Assembly (NCBI RefSeq): GCF_026586625.1
Contig: NZ_JAODIW010000008.1
Coordinates: 677,811 to 741,810, forward strand
Direction: 5' to 3'
Source: Halobium salinum
Lineage (GTDB): Archaea > Halobacteriota > Halobacteria > Halobacteriales > Haloferacaceae
DNA: 64,000 nt
Part shown: positions 17,345 through 25,930 of the stretch, piece by piece
Layout: every line of letters starts with the position of its first letter
How positions within the stretch are numbered: position 1 is the first letter of the stretch
Notes under the pieces: generated by a model
Told to the model about the DNA's origin: nothing
The model's input: only the letters and a program-made list of their open reading frames with translations
The model's database searches: none
Position numbers and translations under genes: made by a program

Positions 17345-18799
17345 TTACCCCACTCTCTCGTTCCAGCGGGCCAGTTCGGCGTGGTCGGCCGCGACCGCGG
17401 CCACGTCGTCGCCGTCGAGGACGCCGTCCTCGGTGACGACGCCGGAGACGAGGTCGCCGGGCGTACGGTCGAAGACCGGGTTCCACACGTCGAGGTCGGC
17501 GTCGCCCTCGTAGATGGCCGCGTCGGGGCCGAACTCCTGGCCGGGGACGATGCCGGGGTCGGCACCTGCGTCGGCGTCCCGGGCGCCGTCGGCCCCCCCG
17601 TCTTCGGCTCCTTCGGGCGCGACCTTGTCGCGGGCGGCGGCGACGTAGACCGGGACGCCCTCGCGGGCGGCGGCGAGCGCGAGCGCCCGGGTTCCGACCT
17701 TGTTGACGACGCTCCCGTCCGCGAGCACGGTGTCGGCGCCGACGAGCAGGGCCTCCGGGGCGACGCTCGAATCGACCCCCACGTCCGCGGAGCACGCGAA
17801 CCCGGCCGCCGCGTCGGTCGTCAGCGTGACGTCGAGGCCCTCCCTCGCCAGCTCCTCGGCCACGTCGACTCCCTCCCGCGCGGTCCGGGACTCGGCGACC
17901 AGCACGGCGGGGCGAGCGGACCGGAGCGCGTCGAGCACGGTGCCGGAGCGCGAGAGGGTGCAGACGCGCTCGACTCCTTCCGCTCGGAGCAGGTCGGCGG
18001 CGTTGTCGGCGGCCGCGTCGTCCGCGTCGACGGCGTCGTCCACGGCCCGCATCGCCCGGTCGAGGACCGCCTCGGGCGTGCGGTCGGCTTCGGCCATCAC
18101 GCGGTTCACGCGGGTCGCGAGCGCCGCCATCCCGGGCCGCGCGTCACGGAGGTCGCGGGCGACTTCGGCGACCGCCTCCCAGTCGTCCCCTCGTTCGGTC
18201 GCCGCGGCGGCGCGGTCCCGGAGTACCTCCAGTGCGCGCAGGGAGACGGCGGCGGAGCCGTGGGTCTCGTCGGTCCGCACGTCGTCGACGGTGGGCGCGA
18301 CGGCCTCGTAGGCGGCCCACAGCGCCGGGACCGTCTCGCGGGCGAGGATTCCGGGGGGTTGGACCCACTCGGTCGACGCGATTTCCTCGTTCGTGTCGAG
18401 GTCGGGGCGGTCGTCGGCCGGGAGGTCGAAGAGGAACGGGTGGACGGTGAACTGCCCCTGCTCGTCGTCAACCTCGACCGCGTCGCCGGCGCGGACCAGG
18501 GTCGCCTCGTGGACGCCGACCTCCTCGGCGAGCTCGCGGCGGGCGTCGGTGAGTGTCGGAGGCGACCACTCGCTGTCGCCGGAGTCGAGCGTCGAGGGCG
18601 GCCATCCGCTGTCGTCGGAGTCGAGTGTCGGAGGCGACCGCTCGCTGTCGCCGGAGTCGTGTATCGGACCGGGCGACCCGCCCTCGACGTACCCCGAGAC
18701 GCCGCCCCACTTCCCCTGGTAGGTACCGATGGCGTCGCTACGCTGAACGAGGAGAACCTCGCCTCGGTGGCGGAGGAAGGCGGTGACGACGTGGGTCAT
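17345..18799 (-). CDS. NUDIX hydrolase fused to an eIF2B-like domain
   Basis: This 484-residue protein has a NUDIX domain at residues 1-150 and an eIF2B/R15P-isomerase-like domain at about 200-484 (LRAEGVERVCTLSRSGTVLDAL, VAESRTAREGVDVA, LLVGADTVLADGSVVNKVGT). The Nudix box starts normally (GGVSGYVEGG, 32-41) and ends normally (RRELAEEVGV, 87-96), but about 40 residues made of a 12-residue repeat are inserted between the two halves. The eIF2B-like part suggests binding of a phosphorylated sugar or nucleotide, not translation. The start at 18799 is MTHVVTAFL; the 37 upstream codons were excluded. It is divergent from cofE. Confidence 0.82.
   Translation of the reverse strand: MTHVVTAFLRHRGEVLLVQRSDAIGTYQGKWGGVSGYVEGGSPGPIHDSGDSERSPPTLDSDDSGWPPSTLDSGDSEWSPPTLTDARRELAEEVGVHEATLVRAGDAVEVDDEQGQFTVHPFLFDLPADDRPDLDTNEEIASTEWVQPPGILARETVPALWAAYEAVAPTVDDVRTDETHGSAAVSLRALEVLRDRAAAATERGDDWEAVAEVARDLRDARPGMAALATRVNRVMAEADRTPEAVLDRAMRAVDDAVDADDAAADNAADLLRAEGVERVCTLSRSGTVLDALRSARPAVLVAESRTAREGVDVAEELAREGLDVTLTTDAAAGFACSADVGVDSSVAPEALLVGADTVLADGSVVNKVGTRALALAAAREGVPVYVAAARDKVAPEGAEDGGADGARDADAGADPGIVPGQEFGPDAAIYEGDADLDVWNPVFDRTPGDLVSGVVTEDGVLDGDDVAAVAADHAELARWNERVG
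18552..18659 (-). repeat. 36-bp tandem repeat (3 units) inside the Nudix box
   Basis: Three imperfect 36-bp units are visible by the recurrence of CGCTGTCG(C/T)CGGAGTCG at spacing 36 (near 18569, 18605 and 18641). Read on the minus strand they encode DSGDSERSPPTL, DSDDSGWPPSTL and DSGDSEWSPPTL. Because the unit length is a multiple of three, copy-number change would keep the frame. Confidence 0.85.
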
Positions 18800-18932
18800 C
18801 TTCAGTTCGAATGTTTCGTTCGGGACCGGTAAGTGGTTTCGTGGTCGATTAGCCCGGAAAGCGACGAACCGAGAATCCACGAACCGAGCCACGACCAGCG
18901 CGCTTTTCACGCGACTCCCCCGACCTCAGAGC

Positions 18933-19709
18933 ATGAACGCACACGGGACGGGGATGGAACTGTTCGCGGTGCCCGACCTGCCGGAGGTGCGACCGGGCGA
19001 CGACCTCGCCGAACTCGTCGAGGAGCGCGTCGACCTCCGACCCGACGACGTGGTCTGTGTCGCCTCCACGGTCGTCTCGAAGGCCGAGGGCCGCCACGCC
19101 GACCTCGACGACTTCCCGGCGGGACCGCGTGCGAGGGAAATCGCCGCCACCCTCGAGGAACTGGCGGGCGAGGAGAAGGACCCGCGGTTCGCCCAGGCCG
19201 TCCTAGAGGAGTCGACCGACCTCGTGATGGAGGCCCCGTTCCTCCTCACCGAGACGCGCTTCGGCCACGTCGGCGTCAACGCCGGCATCGACCGCTCGAA
19301 CGTCGCCGACGCCGACCTCCTGCTCCTCCCGAAGCGACCGAGCGAGAGCGCAGAACGCATTCGCGCCGGCCTCTCGGCCGACCGCGTCGTCGTCACCGAC
19401 ACCTGCGGGCGACCCTTCAGACACGGGCAGCGCGGCGTCGCCATCGGCTGGGCCGGGATGCCCGCGAGTCGCGACTGGCGCGGCGAGCACGACCGCGACG
19501 GCCGCGAGATGGGCGTCACCGTCCAGAGCGTCGTCGACGAACTCGCCGCCGCCGCGAACCTCGTCGCCGGCGAGGGCGCCGGGGGGACGCCCGTGGTGGT
19601 CGCCCGCGGGTTCGAGTTCGGCGACCTCGGGGGGAGCGACAACCTCTATCGCGACCTGGACGGCGACTTCGTCCGCCAGGCGTTGCGGGGGTGGTCGTTC
19701 GATGGGTAG
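18933..19709 (+). CDS. cofE: Coenzyme F420-0:L-glutamate ligase
   Basis: This 258-residue GTP-dependent ligase adds glutamate residues to F420-0, the last steps in making coenzyme F420. Family-typical segments are DDVVCVASTVVSKAEG (about 33-48), HVGVNAGIDRSN (near 112-123), VVTDTCGRPFRHGQRGVAIGWAGM and the C-terminal FEFGDLGGSDNLYRD. The start is supported by GCTTTTCAC about 27 bp upstream. It overlaps the following F420-dependent oxidoreductase by 8 nt, so the two are probably co-transcribed. Confidence 0.93.
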   Translation: MNAHGTGMELFAVPDLPEVRPGDDLAELVEERVDLRPDDVVCVASTVVSKAEGRHADLDDFPAGPRAREIAATLEELAGEEKDPRFAQAVLEESTDLVMEAPFLLTETRFGHVGVNAGIDRSNVADADLLLLPKRPSESAERIRAGLSADRVVVTDTCGRPFRHGQRGVAIGWAGMPASRDWRGEHDRDGREMGVTVQSVVDELAAAANLVAGEGAGGTPVVVARGFEFGDLGGSDNLYRDLDGDFVRQALRGWSFDG

Positions 19710-20703
19710 CGACTCGAACCGACCGGAACTCGCCGTCGAACTCGCCCCCGAGCACCCGGTCGACCGCATGGCCGAACTCGGCGTCGCCGCCGAGGACGCC
19801 GGCTACGACGCCGTCTTCTCGGCGCACCACTACAACAACCGGGACGCGTTCGCCGCCCTGCACCGCATCGCCGCCGAGACCCGGGACATCAGCGTGGGTC
19901 CCGGCGTCGCCAACCCGCTCGAGGTCCACCCGGTCACCCTCGCCTCGAAGATGGCGACGCTCGCCGAGGCGGCCGGGGAGGGTCGCGGCGTGTTCGGCAT
20001 CGGCCCGGGCGACCCCTCGACGCTGGGGAACCTCGGGCTCGACGACGACCGCGGACTCCGTCCCGTGCTCGAAGCGTTCTCGGTCGCACGCAGACTGTGG
20101 CAGGGGGAGCGCGTCGACCACGACGGCACCTTCGAAGCGACCGACGCCGGCCTCAACTACGAGCCGCCGGGGGAGATTCCGGTGTACGTCGGCGGCGAGG
20201 GGCCGCACATGTGCAAGATGGCCGCGAAACACGCGGAGGGCCTGCTGTTCAACGGCTCGCACCCCGACGACCTCGCGTGGGCGCGCGAGCAGGTCGAATC
20301 GCAGAACCAACGGCTCGACGCGCTCGGCGAGTTCGACCTGCTGGCGTACGCGAGCGTGAGCGTGGCCGACGACCGGGAGAAGGCGAGGGAGGCCGCCCGC
20401 CCGCCGGTCGCGTTCATCGCCGCCGGGGCGGCCCCGCCCGTTCTGGAGCGTCACGGGGTCGACCGCGAGCGCGCGAGCGAGCTGGGCGAGCACATCGGCG
20501 CCGGCGAGTTCTCCGAGGCGTTCGACCTCGTCACGGAGCCGATGCTCGACGCGTTCTGTGTCGCGGGTACCGAAGCGGACGTGGCAGAACGGTTCGCGGC
20601 CCTGCGCGAGCACGCCGACGGCATCGTCGTCGGCTCGCCGCTGGGACCGGAGCCGGAACGGGCGCTCAGTCTCGCTGCGGCGGCTGCCGACCGATCCCGC
20701 TAG
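19702..20703 (+). CDS. F420-dependent LLM-class oxidoreductase (Mer-like)
   Basis: This 333-residue TIM-barrel flavin-like-monooxygenase-fold protein uses reduced F420. It resembles 5,10-methylenetetrahydromethanopterin reductase (PVDRMAELGVAAEDAGYDAVF, VGPGVANPLEVHPVTLASK, GVFGIGPGD). Haloarchaea lack methanopterin, so a folate substrate in place of MetF is plausible, though this is inference. The overlap with cofE supports F420 dependence. The C-terminal end is overlapped by 38 nt from the opposite strand by a small membrane protein gene. Confidence 0.88.
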   Translation: MGSDSNRPELAVELAPEHPVDRMAELGVAAEDAGYDAVFSAHHYNNRDAFAALHRIAAETRDISVGPGVANPLEVHPVTLASKMATLAEAAGEGRGVFGIGPGDPSTLGNLGLDDDRGLRPVLEAFSVARRLWQGERVDHDGTFEATDAGLNYEPPGEIPVYVGGEGPHMCKMAAKHAEGLLFNGSHPDDLAWAREQVESQNQRLDALGEFDLLAYASVSVADDREKAREAARPPVAFIAAGAAPPVLERHGVDRERASELGEHIGAGEFSEAFDLVTEPMLDAFCVAGTEADVAERFAALREHADGIVVGSPLGPEPERALSLAAAAADRSR

Positions 20704-20905
20704 AGCCGCCGCCGAGGCCGTCGGCGAGGGCGCCGAGAGCGAGGTAGCCGAGCACGCCGACCGAGGCGGTGATGACCGCCCCGCCGACGAGAATCGTGAC
20801 GATGGAGAGCGGGTTGCTCAGGATGTTCACGATGGCCTCGACGATGCTAATCTGCAGTAGCACCGACGCTGCGAGCGCCGACCCGAGTGTGAGAGACGCG
20901 ACCAT
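20666..20905 (-). CDS. Small membrane protein, two predicted helices
   Basis: This 79-residue hydrophobic protein has two probable membrane segments (about residues 4-25 and 33-60, the latter LSIVTILVGGAVITASVGVL) and a short polar tail. No family is recognised. Its 3' end overlaps the end of the Mer-like gene by 38 bp on the opposite strand. Hydrophobic residues are placed coherently, which is unlikely for an antisense shadow of this GC-rich coding sequence, and most of the frame lies outside the overlap. The gene is therefore probably real. Confidence 0.6.
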   Translation of the reverse strand: MVASLTLGSALAASVLLQISIVEAIVNILSNPLSIVTILVGGAVITASVGVLGYLALGALADGLGGGSSGIGRQPPQRD

Positions 20906-21011
20906 ACCGGCGGTTGGGAGGGCGGGTACTTGACGATGCAGGGTTCCGACGGGCGGGGTCGGCAGGGGCCAAGGACCCGGGGACGCAGGGACGACCCGAA
21001 CCCGTCACCAA

Positions 21012-21872
21012 TCAGTCCACCCGGACCCGCCGCGGGTGCTCCCCAGGCACCGTGAACCCGCGCCGTCGGAGGCGGTCGGTCCCGTTCACGAGCGCGTCGT
21101 GCCACTCCCGACCGGCTTCGGTCAGCGGCGCGGCGGCGTAGCGGATGGGTGCACCGCGGACGGTTCGGTCCTCCAGTTCGAGCGAGACCGAAGCGTACGT
21201 CTCGGCGTGCGCCGGGTCCGAGAAGTCGATACGCGCCGGGAGGTCGAGATAGGGGAGGTCGCGCTCCTCGGCCATGCTCCGGTAGACGAACGCGGCGTCG
21301 ACGGCGCCGGCTTCGAGGTTCCGCAGGAGGGCGGTCTCGGGGAAGACCTGTGAGCCGTCGAGAGCCGAGCGGTCGGCGACTCCGAAGCGCTCGGCGAGGT
21401 CGAGCACGAGCACGGTCCGGTAGCCGAGCGGGTCGGTCTCGGGGTCGGTCCGCCCGAGGACGACCTCGTCGCGTGCGAGCGCACTCGACCAGTCGGCGGC
21501 GACCGCGTCCGCGTGCTCCGACGCCGGGTCGTAGGCGACCACGAGCGCGTTAGTCGCGAACAGCGTCGCCCGGTCAGTGAGCCCCGCGAACAGCGGCGGG
21601 TCGGCGAGGGCGACGACGTCGGGGTCGCGTGCGTCGCTGACGACGAAGCGTCTGACCGCGAGGCTCCCGTGGGCCTCGACGGCCGCACCGGGCGTCGACT
21701 CGGCGACGCCGAGGAGGCTCCCGGCGACGAGCGCCGACGGGTCGCCGGCAACGTCGCCGGCGCGGTCACCGCCCACCGACCCGAGGACGCCCGCGCCGAC
21801 CGAGAGCCCTCCGGCACCGACCAGCGCCGCGCCGGCCCCGCGCCGGAGCAGTCGGCGTCGAGATTCTCCCAT
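21012..21872 (-). CDS. Tat-exported oxyanion (tungstate/molybdate-like) binding protein
   Basis: This 286-residue periplasmic-binding-fold protein starts with a twin-arginine signal (ESRRRLLRRGAGAALVGAGG). After it come AGSLLGVAE and AHGSLAVRRFV, then FATNALVVAYDP and an AAFVYRSMAEERDLPYLDLP segment, as in ModA/WtpA-type binding proteins. No lipobox Cys is present, so anchoring is unclear. The permease and ATPase genes expected beside it are absent from this window, making it an orphan binding protein. The specificity (tungstate, molybdate or sulfate) is not determinable here. Confidence 0.75.
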   Translation of the reverse strand: MGESRRRLLRRGAGAALVGAGGLSVGAGVLGSVGGDRAGDVAGDPSALVAGSLLGVAESTPGAAVEAHGSLAVRRFVVSDARDPDVVALADPPLFAGLTDRATLFATNALVVAYDPASEHADAVAADWSSALARDEVVLGRTDPETDPLGYRTVLVLDLAERFGVADRSALDGSQVFPETALLRNLEAGAVDAAFVYRSMAEERDLPYLDLPARIDFSDPAHAETYASVSLELEDRTVRGAPIRYAAAPLTEAGREWHDALVNGTDRLRRRGFTVPGEHPRRVRVD

Positions 21873-21950
21873 CGGACGAAGTGGAGTCGGTTACGGGTAA
21901 ACGGTTTCGTAACCGTCAGCAGTTACGAGCTGTCCGACCGCGACCGGGGG

Positions 21951-22430
21951 TCAGTCGAGGTTCTCCCCCTGGTAGCTCCCGTCGTAGGTCCCCTCGTGGT
22001 CGGCCTCGGCGAGGACCAGTTGGGCGATTCGCGCGCCGCGTTCGATTTCGACGTCGTGGTGGACCTGCAGGAGCCCCTCGCCTCTCCCCTCGTAGCCGGC
22101 GTCCCAGACGGCCGTGTTGAGCATACAGGAGTTGCGCAGCAGGGAGGAGCGGGGGTAGACGAAGCCGACGTGCTCCTCGGGGATGGAGATGGTCTCGGCG
22201 TAGCGGACGACGTACCCGCCGGGCGGTAGGTAGTAGGCGTCGGTGTCGTCGTCGCGCTCCTCGGGGTCGACCGGGCGACGCTCGCCGACCTCTTTGTCCT
22301 CGCGGCCGATGCGACCCGGCTCTCGGCCCTCGAACACGGCCTCGAGCGTGAGGTCGACGCCGTTGGGCTGGACCTGTTCCTCGGACACCGGGTCGACGTG
22401 TTCCGCGACGTACGCGCCTGACTCGTACAT
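21951..22430 (-). CDS. dUTPase / dCTP deaminase family protein
   Basis: This 159-residue trimeric-fold nucleotidohydrolase family member has RSSLLRNSCMLNTAVWDAGYEG (about 95-116), which contains the phosphate-binding Ser/Arg and the catalytic Asp of dUTPases. At the place where dCTP deaminases have a catalytic Glu (T-L-E-L), this protein reads LLQV, so deaminase activity is doubtful and dUTP hydrolysis is favoured. It is shorter than the usual deaminases (about 190). The ATG at 22430 directly precedes the domain. Its role is to keep uracil out of DNA and supply dUMP. Confidence 0.78.
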   Translation of the reverse strand: MYESGAYVAEHVDPVSEEQVQPNGVDLTLEAVFEGREPGRIGREDKEVGERRPVDPEERDDDTDAYYLPPGGYVVRYAETISIPEEHVGFVYPRSSLLRNSCMLNTAVWDAGYEGRGEGLLQVHHDVEIERGARIAQLVLAEADHEGTYDGSYQGENLD

Positions 22431-22688
22431 TGCCGGGAGATGGCCGAGAGCGAACCTTTGCTCTGTCGTTCCGCGTCGTCTCCCGAGACGACCCGTCGCG
22501 GGTCCCGCCGGCGAGACCTCGAGCCGGGAGTCGGCAGGGGTTGCCGACGTCTCCGACCGCGCACGACAACCGTTATGCGGAGCCACCTGCACGCCTAGAA
22601 CAGTGACCAGAGTTTCCGGTTGGTGGAGTACCACCGAGGAAGCGGCCGCCGTTGCCGATACAGCGGCGGGTCGACGACAGCCCCCCGC

Positions 22689-23726
22689 GTGACCCCGAGC
22701 CGTCCCTCAGCGCCGACGCTCGCCACCCGACTTCCCGGGCTGGCACTGCTCGGCGTGCTCGCCGGCGGTGCGGCGCTTCTCGCTCCGGTCGTCCCGGGTG
22801 TCGGCCCGCTGGTGCTGGCCATCCTCTTCGGCGCGCTCCTCGCCAACACGGTCGGCGTCCCGTCGTGGGCGGGACCGGGGGTGGTAACCCACTCGCGTCT
22901 CCTCGAACTCGGAATCGTCCTCCTCGGGGCCAGCCTCTCGGTCGGGGACGCCCTCGCGGCCGGCCCGCGCCTGTTCGCGCTCGTGGCCGCGACGGTCGTC
23001 CTCGGCCTGCTCGTGGTGGAGGCGCTTTCGCGCTTCGCGTTCGACCTGCCGGCGAAGACCGGGTCCGTGCTGGCCGGCGGGGCGAGCGTCTGTGGCGTCT
23101 CCGCCGCGGCGGCGGTGAGCGGCGCCGTCGGCGCCGACGAGGACCAACTCGCCTACGTCGCCGCCGCCATCCTCCTGTTCGACGCCGGGACCATCCTGCT
23201 CTTTCCCGCGCTGGGCCACCTGCTCGACCTCCCCGCGCGGACGTTCGGCGTCTGGGCCGGCCTCGCGATGTTCAGCACGGGCCCCGTCGCCGCCGCCGGG
23301 TTCGCCTACGGTCCGGTCGCCGGACAGTGGGCCACCGTGACGAAGCTCGTCCGCAACGCCGCCATCGGCGTCGTCGCCGCCGGCTACTCGCTGTACTACG
23401 CCCGACGCGAATCGGCGGCGGACGAAGCGGGGGAGCGCTCCGCCGAGCGCGTCGGCCTCCGGGGAGTCCTGACTTCCTTCCCGACGTTCCTGCTCGGGTT
23501 CGTCGCCGTCGCCGCCGTCGTCAACGCGGGAGCCCTCCCTCCCAGCGCGGTCGCCGGCCTACAACGGGGCGGCGACTGGCTGTTCGCGCTCGCCTTCGCC
23601 GGACTCGGACTCGACGTTCGGCTCGCCGCGATGCGGGCGGCGGGGCTGAAACCGCTCGCGGTGCTCGGTCTCTCGCTGCTGGTCGTCGGGACGACGACCC
23701 TCGCGGCGACGGCACTCCTGTTCTGA
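22689..23726 (+). CDS. YeiH/UPF0324 family membrane transporter
   Basis: This polytopic membrane protein of 345 residues with about 10 hydrophobic segments belongs to the YeiH family, often annotated as putative sulfate or sulfonate exporters. Recognisable segments are LVLAILFGALLANTVG, LLELGIVLLGASLS, GGASVCGVSAAAAV and the end LFALAFAGLGLDVRLAAMRAAG. A GTG at 22689 is used as start since a GATACA element lies about 30 bp upstream. Upstream TTG/GTG codons at 22620-22623 would add a polar extension without family support. The substrate is not established. Confidence 0.8.
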   Translation: MTPSRPSAPTLATRLPGLALLGVLAGGAALLAPVVPGVGPLVLAILFGALLANTVGVPSWAGPGVVTHSRLLELGIVLLGASLSVGDALAAGPRLFALVAATVVLGLLVVEALSRFAFDLPAKTGSVLAGGASVCGVSAAAAVSGAVGADEDQLAYVAAAILLFDAGTILLFPALGHLLDLPARTFGVWAGLAMFSTGPVAAAGFAYGPVAGQWATVTKLVRNAAIGVVAAGYSLYYARRESAADEAGERSAERVGLRGVLTSFPTFLLGFVAVAAVVNAGALPPSAVAGLQRGGDWLFALAFAGLGLDVRLAAMRAAGLKPLAVLGLSLLVVGTTTLAATALLF

Positions 23727-23894
23727 GCCGGTCCGCGGGGCTCCTCCCGGGCTCCGGTTCGAATAAACGACTACTCGGACGCGAGTTACTACCATGAACG
23801 GCCGCGAAAATTGCCGGACCGCGCCGGTTCCACACGGTCGATGGGTCGGAAACTCGCCGGATTTATATCTCCGCGCGGTCGAAGTTCGGACGAT

Positions 23895-25874
23895 ATGGGA
23901 CAGACGCTGACGGAGAAGATTCTCGACGACCACCTCGTCGAGGGCGAACTCGAACCCGGCGAGGAGATCGGCATCGAAATCGACCAGGTCCTCACACAGG
24001 ACACGACGGGGACGATGGTGTGGCTCCAGTTCGAGGCGCTCGACCTCGACGAGGTCCAGACCGAACTCGCCGCGCAGTACTGTGACCACCAGACCTACCA
24101 GTTCGACTTCAAGAACACGGACGACCACCGCTTCCTCCGCTCGGCCGCGGGGACGTTCGGTGCGCACTTCTCGCGACCCGGCAACGGCATCTGCCACCAG
24201 GTCCACAAGGAGCACTTCGCCGCACCCGGCAAGACCCTGCTCGGGTCGGACTCCCACACGCCGACGCCCGGCGGCATGGGCGAACTCGCCATCGGTGCCG
24301 GCGGTCTCGACATCGCCGTCGCCATGGGTGGCGGCCCCTACTACGTCGAGATGCCCGAGGTCACGAACGTCCGACTCGAGGGCGAACTCCCCGAGTGGGC
24401 GACCGCGAAGGACGTCATCCTCGAGCTGCTCCGCCGGCTCTCGGTGAAGGGTGGCGTCGGCAAGGTGTTCGAGTACACCGGCCCCGGCGTGGAGAACCTC
24501 ACCGTCCCCGAGCGGACGACCATCACGAACATGGGGACCGAGCTCGGCGCGACCTCCTCCATCTTCCCGACCGACGAGCAGACGAAGGACTTCCTCAAGC
24601 GCGTCGGCCGCGAGGACGAGTACGTCGAGCTCCAGCCCGACGACGACGCCGAGTACGCGGAGGAGATCACCGTCGACCTCTCGGACCTCGAGCCGCTCAT
24701 CGCGAAGCCCTCGATGCCCGACAACGTCGTGCCCGTCCGCGAGGTCGCGGGCGAGTCCGTTGAGCAGGTCATCGTCGGCTCCTGCACCAACGGCGCCTAC
24801 GAGGACATCCTCCCGGTCGCGAAGATGCTCGAGGGGCGCGAGACGGCGAAGCACACCGAGACCATCATCGCCCCCGGTTCGAAGCAGGCGAGCGAGATCC
24901 TCGCCCGTCAGGGCTGGACCGCGGAGCTGATGGCGGCCGGCGTCAACTTCTCCGAGGCGACCTGCGGGGCCTGCATCGGCATCGGCCACGTGCCGGCCTC
25001 CGACTCCGTCTCGCTGCGCACCTTCAACCGCAACTTCGAGGGGCGCTCCGGCATCGAGGACGACTCCGTCTACCTCTGCTCGCCGGAGGTCGCCGCCGCG
25101 GCGGCCATCAAGGGCGAGATCGTCGACCCGCGCGACCTCGCCGACGAGCTCGGCGACATGGACGCGCCCGGCCTCGAGATGCCCGACGAGTACAACGGCT
25201 CGAAGGCCGACCTCATCGCGCCCGACGAGGCCATCGACGACGAGCTCATCAAGGGCCCGAACATCGGCGACGTGCCGCTCAAGGACCCCCTCGACCCGCA
25301 CCTCGAGGGCGGCGTCCTGCTGAAGATGACCGACAACATCACCACGGACCACATCATCCCGGCCACGTCGGACATCCTCAAGTACCGCTCGAACGTTCCG
25401 AAGCTCTCCGAGTTCACGCTGTCGCGCGTCGACGAGAGCTTCGCCCAGCGCGCGCTGGACGCCGACGGCGGCTTCCTCGTCGCTGGCGAGAACTACGGTC
25501 AGGGCTCCTCGCGTGAGCACGCCGCCCTCTGTCCGATGTACCTCGGCATCGAGGGCGTCCTCGCGCAGTCCTTCGCCCGCATCCACAAGGCGAACCTGTT
25601 CAACTTCGGCCTCGTCCCGCTGACCATCGACGAGGAGACCTACGAGAAGATCGAGCAGGGCGACGACGTGGAGATCGTCGACGACGTGGGTGAGGGCGTC
25701 CGCGACGGCAAGGAGGAGTTCACGGTCCGCGTGAACGACGACTGGGAGGCCACCGCGCGCCTCGACGCCTCCGAGCGCGAGCGCAAGATTCTCGCGGCCG
25801 GCGGCAAGCTCTCGTACACCCGCCAGCAGTACGACGAGAAGTCCGGCAGCGGCGCGTCCCCGGCGGACGACTAG
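23895..25874 (+). CDS. acn: Aconitate hydratase
   Basis: This 659-residue [4Fe-4S] enzyme of the citric acid cycle interconverts citrate and isocitrate. Family landmarks include GSDSHTPTPGGMG (about 115-127), the iron-sulfur Cys in VGSCTNGAYED and CGACIGIG, and the swivelling-domain AGENYGQGSSREHAAL near 530-545. Length and domain order fit the mitochondrial-type aconitases. GGATTTATATC (about 23858-23868) is a strong TATA element 27-35 bp before the ATG at 23895, and a hairpin with T6 follows the stop. It is monocistronic. Confidence 0.93.
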   Translation: MGQTLTEKILDDHLVEGELEPGEEIGIEIDQVLTQDTTGTMVWLQFEALDLDEVQTELAAQYCDHQTYQFDFKNTDDHRFLRSAAGTFGAHFSRPGNGICHQVHKEHFAAPGKTLLGSDSHTPTPGGMGELAIGAGGLDIAVAMGGGPYYVEMPEVTNVRLEGELPEWATAKDVILELLRRLSVKGGVGKVFEYTGPGVENLTVPERTTITNMGTELGATSSIFPTDEQTKDFLKRVGREDEYVELQPDDDAEYAEEITVDLSDLEPLIAKPSMPDNVVPVREVAGESVEQVIVGSCTNGAYEDILPVAKMLEGRETAKHTETIIAPGSKQASEILARQGWTAELMAAGVNFSEATCGACIGIGHVPASDSVSLRTFNRNFEGRSGIEDDSVYLCSPEVAAAAAIKGEIVDPRDLADELGDMDAPGLEMPDEYNGSKADLIAPDEAIDDELIKGPNIGDVPLKDPLDPHLEGGVLLKMTDNITTDHIIPATSDILKYRSNVPKLSEFTLSRVDESFAQRALDADGGFLVAGENYGQGSSREHAALCPMYLGIEGVLAQSFARIHKANLFNFGLVPLTIDEETYEKIEQGDDVEIVDDVGEGVRDGKEEFTVRVNDDWEATARLDASERERKILAAGGKLSYTRQQYDEKSGSGASPADD

Positions 25875-25879
25875 AGCCC

Positions 25880-25930
25880 ACCTTTTTTCGGCCTCGGGTG
25901 GCCTTCGGCCACCGCTCGGCCAAAAAAGCT
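25880..25930 (+). terminator. Terminator after aconitase, probably bidirectional
   Basis: A T6 run (25883-25888) follows the stop codon within 10 bases. A perfect hairpin, GGTGGCC-TTC-GGCCACC (25897-25913), is then flanked on the other side by A6 (25922-25927). The T6-CGGCC and GGCC-A6 arms can also pair. The T-run would stop plus-strand transcription, and the A-run (T-run on the minus strand) would stop transcription from the other side. Confidence 0.7.
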
